From assembly GCA_964611755.1 (NCBI GenBank), contig CAZTBB010000001.1, positions 1 through 64,000 on the forward strand: a DNA stretch of 64,000 nt. The letters are read 5' to 3'. The notes under the pieces are model-generated. The model saw nothing but the letters and a program-made list of their open reading frames with translations. It was not told the origin of the DNA and did no database searches. Numbering within the stretch: the first letter of the stretch is position 1; every line of letters begins with the position of its first letter. Positions 18,066-25,420 of this stretch are shown here, in pieces. The stretch comes from CAZTBB01 sp964611755. Its GTDB lineage: Bacteria; Pseudomonadota; Alphaproteobacteria; Micavibrionales; Micavibrionaceae. The position numbers and the translations under genes were made by a program.

Positions 18066-18965
18066 TTAAACAATTGATGCGGCCAGCACAAGCAGCCCGA
18101 TATCACGGCTGGATTTAAATGCTGTAAGGCTGCTGGCTTTATCATCAGGATCCCAGTGCTTTAAGCTATGTGCTCCATAGATAAGGGCCGGTATAATTAA
18201 AATTGCATACCACCAGACTTCCTGAGCCATCATAAAACCGGCCATCACAAAAACACCGGCCAGGCCGTAGAAAATTGTGACCATTTTCTTTGATTGTTCA
18301 CCGAAATGCAGCGCAGTGGATTTTATGCCGATGGCAAGGTCGTCTTCTTTGTCTTGATGGGCATAAATCGTGTCATAGCCAATCGTCCATAAGATTGCGC
18401 CAATGTAGATCAGCAAGGATGCAAGAGAGATCACGCCGCTGATAGCACTCCAACCCATAAGAACGCCAAAATTAAAGGTGATCCCCAGAAAAGCTTGCGG
18501 CCACCAGGTCAGGCGCTTCATCAAAGGGTAGACGGCAATAAGCGGGAGAACCAAAAAGCCCAGTAAGATCGTGACGATTTGCATCTGGAACAAAATGAAG
18601 GCTCCGCATAAAAGCAGACCCATCAAAAACGCAATGGCTTGCCACGGTTTGACTCTTCCGCTGGCGATGGGACGCTCGGCTGTTCGCTCAACTTTGGGAT
18701 CAATATCGCGGTCCCATAGATCATTAATGACACATCCCGCACCGCGCATAATCACCGCGCCAATGCAAAACAGAAGCATAATATTAAGCTCATAGCTGTT
18801 CATCGCAAACGGGTTGCCGGAGGCCAGAAGAATACCCCATAAAGCCGGCAACAATAAAAGCCATATGCCAATGGGCCTATCTATCCGCATTAAATAGAGA
18901 TAGGGTTGAATGAAATGTGGCAGAGCGGCGATAAAAGATTTTTTGTTGATGTCGGTATGGCTCAT
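18066..18965 (-). CDS. ubiA: 4-hydroxybenzoate polyprenyltransferase
   Basis: This integral membrane enzyme attaches the polyprenyl tail to 4-hydroxybenzoate in ubiquinone synthesis. With the start at 18965 (MSHTDINKKSF) the product has 299 residues, the usual length; a longer reading from 19034 would overlap the truA start on the other strand and adds a poor N-terminus. The first aspartate-rich motif is NDLWDRDIDPKVERT, where the prenyl diphosphate and Mg2+ bind, followed by RPIASG. The second is AHQDKEDDLAIGIKS. About eight hydrophobic segments are seen. It is divergent from truA with 58 bases between start codons, which must hold both promoters. Confidence 0.93.
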   Translation of the reverse strand: MSHTDINKKSFIAALPHFIQPYLYLMRIDRPIGIWLLLLPALWGILLASGNPFAMNSYELNIMLLFCIGAVIMRGAGCVINDLWDRDIDPKVERTAERPIASGRVKPWQAIAFLMGLLLCGAFILFQMQIVTILLGFLVLPLIAVYPLMKRLTWWPQAFLGITFNFGVLMGWSAISGVISLASLLIYIGAILWTIGYDTIYAHQDKEDDLAIGIKSTALHFGEQSKKMVTIFYGLAGVFVMAGFMMAQEVWWYAILIIPALIYGAHSLKHWDPDDKASSLTAFKSSRDIGLLVLAASIV

Positions 18966-19023
18966 GAATAAAAGGGTATGCGATATTGTCTCAACCGACA
19001 AGATAAAGATAGATACGGGCGAA

Positions 19024-19809
19024 ATGGAACACACAACACAGCGCTATAAGCTGACGATTGAATATGAGGGCACTGATTTTGCCGGATGGCAACGTCAAGA
19101 TGGCGGGCCGCGCACGGTACAACTGGCCGTGGAAGAGGCAATCAAGGGATTCAGCGGTCAAGAGGTCACATTATATGTTGCGGGACGAACCGATGCCGGT
19201 GTGCATGCTTTGGGTCAGGTCGCCCATGTCAATCTCGAACCATTCACCAGGGAGATGGACGAGTTTGAAGTGGCAAAAGCTATAAACGCGCATTTGCGCT
19301 CCGAACCGGTTGCGGTTTTAAAAGCCGAAAAAGTCAGTGAAGATTTTCATGCGCGTTTTTCGGCCACGAATAAGCTGTATCGTTATCATATTCTCAACCG
19401 TCCGGCCTTTCCTACGTTGCGCTCCGGCCAGATGTGGCATTTTAAACGCCCCCTCGATGCCGATAGAATGCATGAAGCCGCACAGTTTTTGCTTGGCCAC
19501 CATGATTTTACAACCTTTCGGGATTCACAATGTCAGGCTAAATCACCTCTAAAAACATTAAAAAGGCTGGATATCCATGCTGTGCCCGAGCCCAATGGCG
19601 GGCAGGAGATTATCATTGAAACCGAAGGCCAATCCTTTTTGCACCATCAAGTGCGGAATATGGTCGGGACGCTTAGCCTTGTGGGTGAAGGCAAGTGGAA
19701 TAAGGATGATATTGTTGAGGCCTTGGCGGCAAAAGACCGCACCAAAGGTGGACCAACAGCGCCATCTGACGGGCTCTATCTGGTAAGGATTGATTATGAT
19801 CACGCATAA
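19024..19809 (+). CDS. truA: tRNA pseudouridine(38-40) synthase
   Basis: TruA converts uridines 38-40 in the anticodon arm of many tRNAs to pseudouridine. I choose the ATG at 19024 (MEHTTQRYKLTIEYEGTDF), which gives 261 residues, the usual length; an in-frame start at 18910 would overlap ubiA and has no family support. The catalytic Asp lies in VAGRTDAGVHALGQVAH. Other family segments are YRYHILNRPAFP, and SFLHHQVRNMVGTLSLVGEGK near the C-terminus. It ends 52 bases before the PRC-barrel gene, in the same direction. Confidence 0.93.
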   Translation: MEHTTQRYKLTIEYEGTDFAGWQRQDGGPRTVQLAVEEAIKGFSGQEVTLYVAGRTDAGVHALGQVAHVNLEPFTREMDEFEVAKAINAHLRSEPVAVLKAEKVSEDFHARFSATNKLYRYHILNRPAFPTLRSGQMWHFKRPLDADRMHEAAQFLLGHHDFTTFRDSQCQAKSPLKTLKRLDIHAVPEPNGGQEIIIETEGQSFLHHQVRNMVGTLSLVGEGKWNKDDIVEALAAKDRTKGGPTAPSDGLYLVRIDYDHA

Positions 19810-19861
19810 TGCGCAAACAAAAATTTGCATCTCAAATATTTTTCATATAAAACATGTGCCC

Positions 19862-20560
19862 ATGGTACGCATATTTATTTTTACAGTGTTTTTTCTTTTG
19901 ACAACAATGCTTGTTCAATTGGCACAAGCCAGTGAGCTACGTTTGACGCCTTTCTATGAGGTGCTTTCGGATATGAACAGCATGCCGGCCTTACAACGAC
20001 CGTTCTTCAAGCAGGGCGGCGACATTTTGGCGGATAATATTCTGGACAGCAAAAGCCGTGTGATTGGCGAAATTGATGAGGTTGTTGTTAACAATGATGG
20101 CAGCGTATATTCCGTCGCAGCAGAATTGGACCGTCTTGCCCTGAGGCAGAGCGTCTTTATGCGTTTTAGCCAATTGCAAATGAAGGGCATTTCAAATGGT
20201 TATCGCTTAGGCTTTGACCGTGAGCAAATCGAAGACATATATCCGACCTTATTGGCCGATATTGAAACCGCAGCGGGCGAAGACGCATCACAATTTTCAT
20301 TATCGTCTTTTCAAGGTGCGCGCCTCAAGAATGAATCCAATCGCGTGATTGGCGATATCACAGAAGTTCTGTTTGATGAATTTGGTGAAAACGCACAGGC
20401 CTTTTATGTGAGCGCGAAATATCGCGGCATCAGTGGCCAAACATTTGCCGTTCCATTTGATCAGGGGCGTTTTGAAAGCCGTGGCAGCAAAACCGATGTG
20501 ATTTTGGATAATAAAAGCAGCGATATTCTGATCCAATTCTTGCGTGATCGCGCGAATTAA
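19862..20560 (+). CDS. exported protein with two PRC-barrel-like domains
   Basis: With the start at 19862 the product has 232 residues and a clear signal peptide: MVRIFIFTVFFLLTTMLVQL ending AQA before SELR, so it is exported through Sec. An earlier in-frame ATG at 19790 lies inside truA and would put 24 polar residues before the signal, so I reject it. Two similar segments follow: ADNILDSKSRVIGEIDEVVV (about residue 60) and GARLKNESNRVIGDITEVLF (about residue 160). Both have the G-x-I-x-E/D-V/I pattern of the PRC-barrel fold, which often mediates small-ligand or protein contacts. The role is unknown. It could be periplasmic. Confidence 0.75.
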   Translation: MVRIFIFTVFFLLTTMLVQLAQASELRLTPFYEVLSDMNSMPALQRPFFKQGGDILADNILDSKSRVIGEIDEVVVNNDGSVYSVAAELDRLALRQSVFMRFSQLQMKGISNGYRLGFDREQIEDIYPTLLADIETAAGEDASQFSLSSFQGARLKNESNRVIGDITEVLFDEFGENAQAFYVSAKYRGISGQTFAVPFDQGRFESRGSKTDVILDNKSSDILIQFLRDRAN

Positions 20561-20609
20561 TCATCTTTGCAATTGATCTTGGGCGCGGGCTTGTTTATCT
20601 CTGATAAGC

Positions 20610-21956
20610 ATGAGCATTGAAAAACACGTATCCTCTATGAATCCGGTATCTTCTGCACAAATGCCCGCATTAAAAGGTGTTGTGAACATTCCCGGCGATA
20701 AATCCATTTCACATCGATCCTTGATGTTTGGCGCGCTGGCGATTGGTGAAACGGTTATTCACGGCTTGCTTGAAGGCGAAGACGTTCTGGCCACCGCGGC
20801 CGCCATGCGTGCCATGGGCGCCACGATTTCCAAAGATGGTCAGGGTGTATGGCGCGTAAACGGTGTTGGTGTGGGCGGTCTTCATCAACCGGATCATGAT
20901 CTTGATATGGGCAATAGCGGAACCTCAACACGTCTTTTGATGGGTCTTGTGGGCGGCCATAACATGCGTGCGCGCTTTGTTGGCGATGCCTCATTAACGA
21001 AACGCCCGATGCAGCGTGTGATGACACCGCTTGAGCAAATGGGCATTCAATTTGAGGCAGCAGAAGGCGGAAAATTGCCTCTCACAGTGATTGGAGCGGA
21101 GCAATGCATTCCTGCTCATTATCGTTTGCCTGTGGCCTCAGCGCAGGTGAAATCGGCAATTTTACTAGCTGGTTTGAATGCACCCGGAACAACAACCGTA
21201 ATTGAAGAGAAGAAAACCCGTGATCATACCGAAAACATGCTACGCCATTTTGGTGTAGATGTGCAGGTGGACGATATGGACGATGGCGCGCAGGCTATTC
21301 ATTTGCTCGGCCAGCAAGAGATGCATGCTTCTGAGATCCATGTGCCCGCGGATCCGTCATCCGCCGCGTTTCCGGCTGTTGCGGCTTTGATTACAAAAGG
21401 ATCGGAGATTACATTGAAGAATATCGGCATGAATGAGCGCCGAAACGGCATTTATACAACGCTCATCGAAATGGGCGCAGATATTCGGTTTGAAAATGAG
21501 CGCCTTGAGGGCGGTGAAAAGACGGCAGATCTTGTGATTAAATCCTCATCCTTGAAAGGAATTGATGTGCCTGCCGATCGAGTGCCCTCTATGATTGATG
21601 AATTTCCGGTTCTTTTTGTGGCGGCCTCTTTTGCCAATGGTACAACCCGTATGACGGGCCTTGAAGAGTTGCGGGTTAAGGAAAGTGATCGTCTTGGGTT
21701 AATGGCTGAGGGGTTGCGTGCATGCGGGGTTGAACTGGAGATGGGCGCCGATAGCATGATTATCCATGGCACTGGCGAGCCACCAAAAGGCGGCGCAGAA
21801 ATTGAAACAGCTCTGGACCATCGCATTGCTATGAGCTTTTTGGTGATGGGCTGTGCCTCTAAAGAGCCGGTATCCGTTGATGATCGCACGCCTATTTTAA
21901 CCAGCTTCCCTAATTTCATAGATTTGATGAATGGCTTGGGAGCGAGAATTGCCTAA
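20610..21956 (+). CDS. aroA: 3-phosphoshikimate 1-carboxyvinyltransferase (EPSP synthase)
   Basis: The enzyme joins phosphoenolpyruvate to shikimate-3-phosphate, the sixth step of the shikimate pathway. The product has 448 residues. Seen: the N-terminal signature PGDKSISHRSLMFGALA with the PEP-binding lysine; DMGNSGTSTRLLMGL, the main family motif; LTKRPMQRV; and the C-terminal region RVKESDRLGLMAEGLRACG and DHRIAMSFLVMG. An Ala in the GNSGT motif region (class I versus class II) was not resolved by eye. The gene overlaps cmk by 26 bases if the ATG start of cmk is used. The order aroA-cmk-rpsA-ihfB is conserved in many proteobacteria and supports the call. Confidence 0.95.
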   Translation: MSIEKHVSSMNPVSSAQMPALKGVVNIPGDKSISHRSLMFGALAIGETVIHGLLEGEDVLATAAAMRAMGATISKDGQGVWRVNGVGVGGLHQPDHDLDMGNSGTSTRLLMGLVGGHNMRARFVGDASLTKRPMQRVMTPLEQMGIQFEAAEGGKLPLTVIGAEQCIPAHYRLPVASAQVKSAILLAGLNAPGTTTVIEEKKTRDHTENMLRHFGVDVQVDDMDDGAQAIHLLGQQEMHASEIHVPADPSSAAFPAVAALITKGSEITLKNIGMNERRNGIYTTLIEMGADIRFENERLEGGEKTADLVIKSSSLKGIDVPADRVPSMIDEFPVLFVAASFANGTTRMTGLEELRVKESDRLGLMAEGLRACGVELEMGADSMIIHGTGEPPKGGAEIETALDHRIAMSFLVMGCASKEPVSVDDRTPILTSFPNFIDLMNGLGARIA

Positions 21957-22584
21957 GGAGCATATCATCATTGCCATCGATGGGCCTGCTGCGAGCGGTA
22001 AGGGAACTTTAGCCCGCAGATTGGCAAAGCAATTAGGCTGGCCGCATATGGATACGGGTCTGCTTTACCGGGCTGTTGGTTATGACCATATGGTCAATGG
22101 AACAGAGCCGGTCGTGGCCGCGCAGGCTCTAGCGGCCGATTTTTCACCCAAGATACTCGAAAATCCGGAACTTCGTAGCGATGAAACCGGTCAGGCTGCT
22201 TCAAAAATAGCCGTCATTCCAGAGGTGCGTCAGGCGCTTTTGATGTTACAAAAAGACTTTGCCAATACCCCTCAAAGCGGCTCTGGCGGTGTGATTTTGG
22301 ATGGGCGTGATACCGGCACAGTGATCGCGCCCGAAGCTGATTTCAAGTTTTTTGTCACCGCTTCACTTGAGGTCAGGGCAGAAAGACGCGCAAAAGAGTT
22401 GCAATCTAAAGGAATATCCGTTACTTATGAGGCCGTTTTAACGGATATGCGCGCGCGCGACGACCGCGATGCAAGCAGATCAAGTGCGCCGATGAAGGCT
22501 GCCCAGGATGCCATTGTGATTGATAGCTCTGATTTGAGCATCGAGGCAATGGTTGAAAAAGCCCTTCAGATCATATCCCACTAA
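21931..22584 (+). CDS. cmk: cytidylate kinase
   Basis: Cmk phosphorylates CMP and dCMP. The product has 217 residues from the ATG at 21931. The P-loop reads IAIDGPAASGKGTLARRLA, followed by the MDTGLLYRAVG substrate segment, LDGRDTGTVIAPEADFK, and RDDRDASRSSAPMK in the lid, all standard. The start is uncertain: the ATG lies inside aroA without a visible ribosome site, while a TTG at 21949 has GGGAG six bases before it and would start just before the P-loop strand, giving 211 residues. I give the ATG coordinate but think the TTG equally likely. Confidence 0.92.
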   Translation: MAWERELPKEHIIIAIDGPAASGKGTLARRLAKQLGWPHMDTGLLYRAVGYDHMVNGTEPVVAAQALAADFSPKILENPELRSDETGQAASKIAVIPEVRQALLMLQKDFANTPQSGSGGVILDGRDTGTVIAPEADFKFFVTASLEVRAERRAKELQSKGISVTYEAVLTDMRARDDRDASRSSAPMKAAQDAIVIDSSDLSIEAMVEKALQIISH

Positions 22585-22671
22585 AACAAGCCAAACGTAT
22601 AATGTCCATTGTGATAAGGGCCGCATAGGTCCGCATTTCTGGTTGGCTGAAAAATTTGAAAGGAAAATATC

Positions 22672-24510
22672 ATGGCACAAGCTGCTAGAATTGAAGATAG
22701 AGAAGATTCAAAGGAGTTCGCGAAACTTCTTCAAGAATCCATGGATGAACAAGGAGCAATAGTCGGGAGCGTCGTAAACGGAACAATCGTTAATATGGAC
22801 AAGGAATATGTCCTCGTTGACGTTGGTTTGAAATCAGAAGGACGTATTCCGGTTGAGGAATTCTCACGTCCCGGTGAAGACCCGGAAATCAAAGTAGGCG
22901 ATAGTGTTGAAGTTTTCGTTGAGAAAATGGAAAACCGCGAAGGTGAATCTGTTCTCTCACGTGAAAAAGCACGCCGCGAAGAAGCATGGGCTGAACTTGA
23001 AGTTCTCCATAAGAAAGAAGAGCGCGTGACAGGAACAATCTTTGGACGCGTGAAAGGTGGTTTCACTGTTGATCTTGGTGGCGCGGTTGCGTTCTTGCCG
23101 GGTTCACAGGTGGATATCCGTCCAATCCGTGATGTATCCCCATTGATGGGTACACCACAGCCATTCATGATTTTGAAGATGGACCGTGCTCGTGGGAACA
23201 TTGTTGTATCCCGCCGTGCGATCCTTGAAGAGTCTCGTGATGAAGCACGTTCAGAAATGCTGGAAACAATCAGTGAAGGCCAAGTTGTTAAGGGTGTTGT
23301 CAAAAACATCACTGATTACGGTGCATTCGTTGATTTGGGCGGCGTTGATGGTCTTTTGCACGTGACCGATATTTCATGGAAGCGCATTAATCACCCATCT
23401 GAGGCTCTTCAGGTTGGTCAGTCTATTGATGTACAGGTTATTCGTTATAACGAAGAAAATGGCCGTGTATCTCTTGGTATGAAGCAACTTGAGAACGACC
23501 CATGGGAAGAAGTAGCATCCAAATACGCCGTTGGCTCCAAGCTGAAAGGCCGTGTAACGAACATGGCTGATTACGGTGCATTCATTGAACTTGATGATGG
23601 TGTTGAAGGTCTTGTCCATGTCTCTGAAATGTCTTGGACGAAGAAAAACGTACACCCAAGCAAAATTGTTTCTACATCCGAAGAAGTGGAAGTTATGGTG
23701 CTTGAGATCGATACTGAAAAGCGCCGTATTTCACTGGGTATCAAGCAATGCCAAGACAATCCTTGGGAAAGCGTTGCCGAGAAGCACAAAGTTGGTGATG
23801 AGATTGAAGGCGAAGTCAGTAATGTTACTGAATTTGGCCTCTTCGTTGGCCTTGGTGATGATTTGGACGGGATGGTTCACATCTCTGACATCTCATGGGA
23901 AGACCAAACAGAAGACGTTCTCAAAAGCTTTAATAAAGGCGATACAGTCAAAGCCAAAATCCTTGAGATTGATGCTGAAAAAGAGCGTGTTGCTCTCGGT
24001 ATCAAACAGCTCACAGACGACCCGTTTGCCGGTTCTCTGTCTGGCTTGGCCAAAGGCGCAATCGTTACATGTACAGTGTCTTCTATTGAAAGCAATGGCG
24101 TAGAAGTGGCTGTGAATGACGATGTGAAAGGCTTTATCAAGAAAGTTGATCTTTCTAGAGAACGCTCGGAACAACGCCCTGACCGTTTTGCTGTTGGCGA
24201 GAAGGTTGATGCGAAGATCCTGACTGTTGATAAGAAGAACCGCAAGGTGACACTATCGATCAAAGCGCGTGAAATCGATGAAGATAAGCAAGCGATGAAA
24301 GATTACGGTTCAACAGAATCAGGTGCCTCTTTGGGTGATATTCTTGGTGCTGCTCTTCAGGAAAAAGAAGGCGCTGCCGCTGAGGCTGCTCCTGCAAAGG
24401 AAGAAAAGCCTAAGAAGAAAGCCGCTACTAAGAAGGCCGATGAGAAAAAACAGGATGCAAAAGCAGAAGATGCTGCGGATGCGTCCGATGATAAAGAAGA
24501 AAAAGCTTAA
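22672..24510 (+). CDS. rpsA: 30S ribosomal protein S1
   Basis: S1 binds mRNA leaders on the small subunit. The product has 612 residues and six S1 (OB-fold) domains can be counted, at about 30-97, 113-180, 198-266, 284-353, 371-441 and 458-526. The central ones carry the pattern GxVxNxxDYGAFVDLGGVDG followed by LLHVTDISWK (domain 3) and its variants in domains 4 and 5. The last 60 residues form a low-complexity Lys/Ala/Glu/Asp tail (for example KPKKKAATKKADEKK). GAAAGG gives a strong ribosome site. Codon choice changes visibly in this gene toward few codons (for example many CGT and GGT), as expected for a highly expressed gene. Confidence 0.96.
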   Translation: MAQAARIEDREDSKEFAKLLQESMDEQGAIVGSVVNGTIVNMDKEYVLVDVGLKSEGRIPVEEFSRPGEDPEIKVGDSVEVFVEKMENREGESVLSREKARREEAWAELEVLHKKEERVTGTIFGRVKGGFTVDLGGAVAFLPGSQVDIRPIRDVSPLMGTPQPFMILKMDRARGNIVVSRRAILEESRDEARSEMLETISEGQVVKGVVKNITDYGAFVDLGGVDGLLHVTDISWKRINHPSEALQVGQSIDVQVIRYNEENGRVSLGMKQLENDPWEEVASKYAVGSKLKGRVTNMADYGAFIELDDGVEGLVHVSEMSWTKKNVHPSKIVSTSEEVEVMVLEIDTEKRRISLGIKQCQDNPWESVAEKHKVGDEIEGEVSNVTEFGLFVGLGDDLDGMVHISDISWEDQTEDVLKSFNKGDTVKAKILEIDAEKERVALGIKQLTDDPFAGSLSGLAKGAIVTCTVSSIESNGVEVAVNDDVKGFIKKVDLSRERSEQRPDRFAVGEKVDAKILTVDKKNRKVTLSIKAREIDEDKQAMKDYGSTESGASLGDILGAALQEKEGAAAEAAPAKEEKPKKKAATKKADEKKQDAKAEDAADASDDKEEKA

Positions 24511-24543
24511 GTTTTTTTCTTCTTTCATAAGAAATTTTACAAG

Positions 24544-24577
24544 AAAAGCCGGAGTGATGATCGCTTCGGCTTTTTTT
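24544..24577 (+). terminator. rho-independent terminator after rpsA
   Basis: AAAGCCG(G)AG and CT(T)CGGCTTT form a stem around TGATGATCG and run into seven T residues. It separates rpsA from ihfB. Confidence 0.85.
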
Positions 24578-24623
24578 ACAGCGCCGTGGATGATTCTTTT
24601 TTGACGAAGAAACAGAGTTTTTC

Positions 24624-24658
24624 TTGACGAGGCGCAGAGGAATAAGGCATTGTATAAT
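24624..24658 (+). promoter_or_regulatory. possible ihfB promoter
   Basis: A perfect TATAAT lies at 24653-24658, 78 bases before the ihfB ATG. The best -35 match, TTGACG at 24624-24629, is 23 bases away, which is too far for a standard sigma-70 promoter, so only the -10 element is really supported. Confidence 0.35.
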
Positions 24659-24735
24659 CTATTCTAAATCAATTTGTTAGACCCTATTCAACGCATTTGA
24701 GCTGGGCTATTTTTGACTATAAGGACGCATGAACT

Positions 24736-25032
24736 ATGACCAAATCAGAACTCATTCAACGGCTGGCAGAATTAAACCCGCATCTTTATTTACGTGACGT
24801 TGAGAAGATTGTCGAAACAGTTTTTGACGAGATCACAGAAGCTTTGGTTCGCGGTGACCGTGTTGAATTGCGTGGTTTTGGTGCTTTTTCGGTGAAACAC
24901 CGTGAGGCGCGCACAGGTCGTAACCCGCGCACGGGCGAAACCGTTCATGTTGAAGCCAAGCGTTTGCCGTTCTTTAAAACCGGTAAAGGCCTTCGTGAAA
25001 AGCTGAATGAGGATGGCTCTTCTGCTTTCTAA
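24736..25032 (+). CDS. ihfB: integration host factor, beta subunit
   Basis: A nucleoid protein of the HU/IHF family that bends DNA sharply at specific sites, working as a heterodimer with IHF alpha. The product has 98 residues. The beta-arm and signature region read RVELRGFGAFSVKHREA followed by TGRNPRTGETV, with the Pro at the arm tip that intercalates into DNA. The N-terminus MTKSELIQRLAELNPHLYL and the R-x-G-F-G-A/S-F motif with GRNPRTGE are closer to IHF beta than to HU. Its place between rpsA and lapA is the normal one for ihfB. An AAGGA ribosome site lies 11 bases before the ATG. Confidence 0.93.
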   Translation: MTKSELIQRLAELNPHLYLRDVEKIVETVFDEITEALVRGDRVELRGFGAFSVKHREARTGRNPRTGETVHVEAKRLPFFKTGKGLREKLNEDGSSAF

Positions 25033-25069
25033 CCCCCTAGAATCATCAATTTTATAAGGATGATTTCAT

Positions 25070-25420
25070 ATGGTCGCTTTCTTAAAAACTATTCTAACAC
25101 TTGCATTATCCGCTATTCTGGCGGCGTTTGCCGTTCTGAACCAAGATCAGATGTCTCTTGTCTACAGCCCTATTCATGACGCTGTTTTATTGCCTGAGTC
25201 CATTGTGATTTTGGGCGCTATGGGCGCCGGGTTTTTTCTGGGGGCTGTCGTTGTTTGGTTTTCCGGGGGGAAAGACCGACGTCTGAAACGCGAAGCCCAG
25301 CGTGAGGCGCGCCATTTGCACAAAGAACTTGATAAAATGGAGCATCAATCAAAAGACGATGGACAATCCGATCCGGGTTCTGATTTTTTCCCATCACTGC
25401 CCAAACCCTATAAGTTTTAA
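25070..25420 (+). CDS. lapA: LapA-domain membrane protein (DUF1049)
   Basis: The product has 116 residues and two membrane segments (about 5-24 and 44-66) with a short loop between them that contains FAVLNQDQMSLVYSP, the family pattern F-x-x-x-N-x-x-x-V. A basic, coiled-coil-like cytoplasmic tail follows (RRLKREAQREARHLHKELD). In enterobacteria the homologue works with LapB to control LpxC turnover and lipopolysaccharide amount; I infer only that it is a small inner-membrane protein of that family. It follows ihfB by 37 bases, and its stop overlaps the end of the divL-like gene by four bases on the opposite strand. Confidence 0.85.
   Translation: MVAFLKTILTLALSAILAAFAVLNQDQMSLVYSPIHDAVLLPESIVILGAMGAGFFLGAVVVWFSGGKDRRLKREAQREARHLHKELDKMEHQSKDDGQSDPGSDFFPSLPKPYKF

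Noticed and set aside
18910..19034. Longer starts for truA (18910) and ubiA (19034)
   Set aside because: They would make the two divergent genes overlap, and the extra residues do not fit either family.
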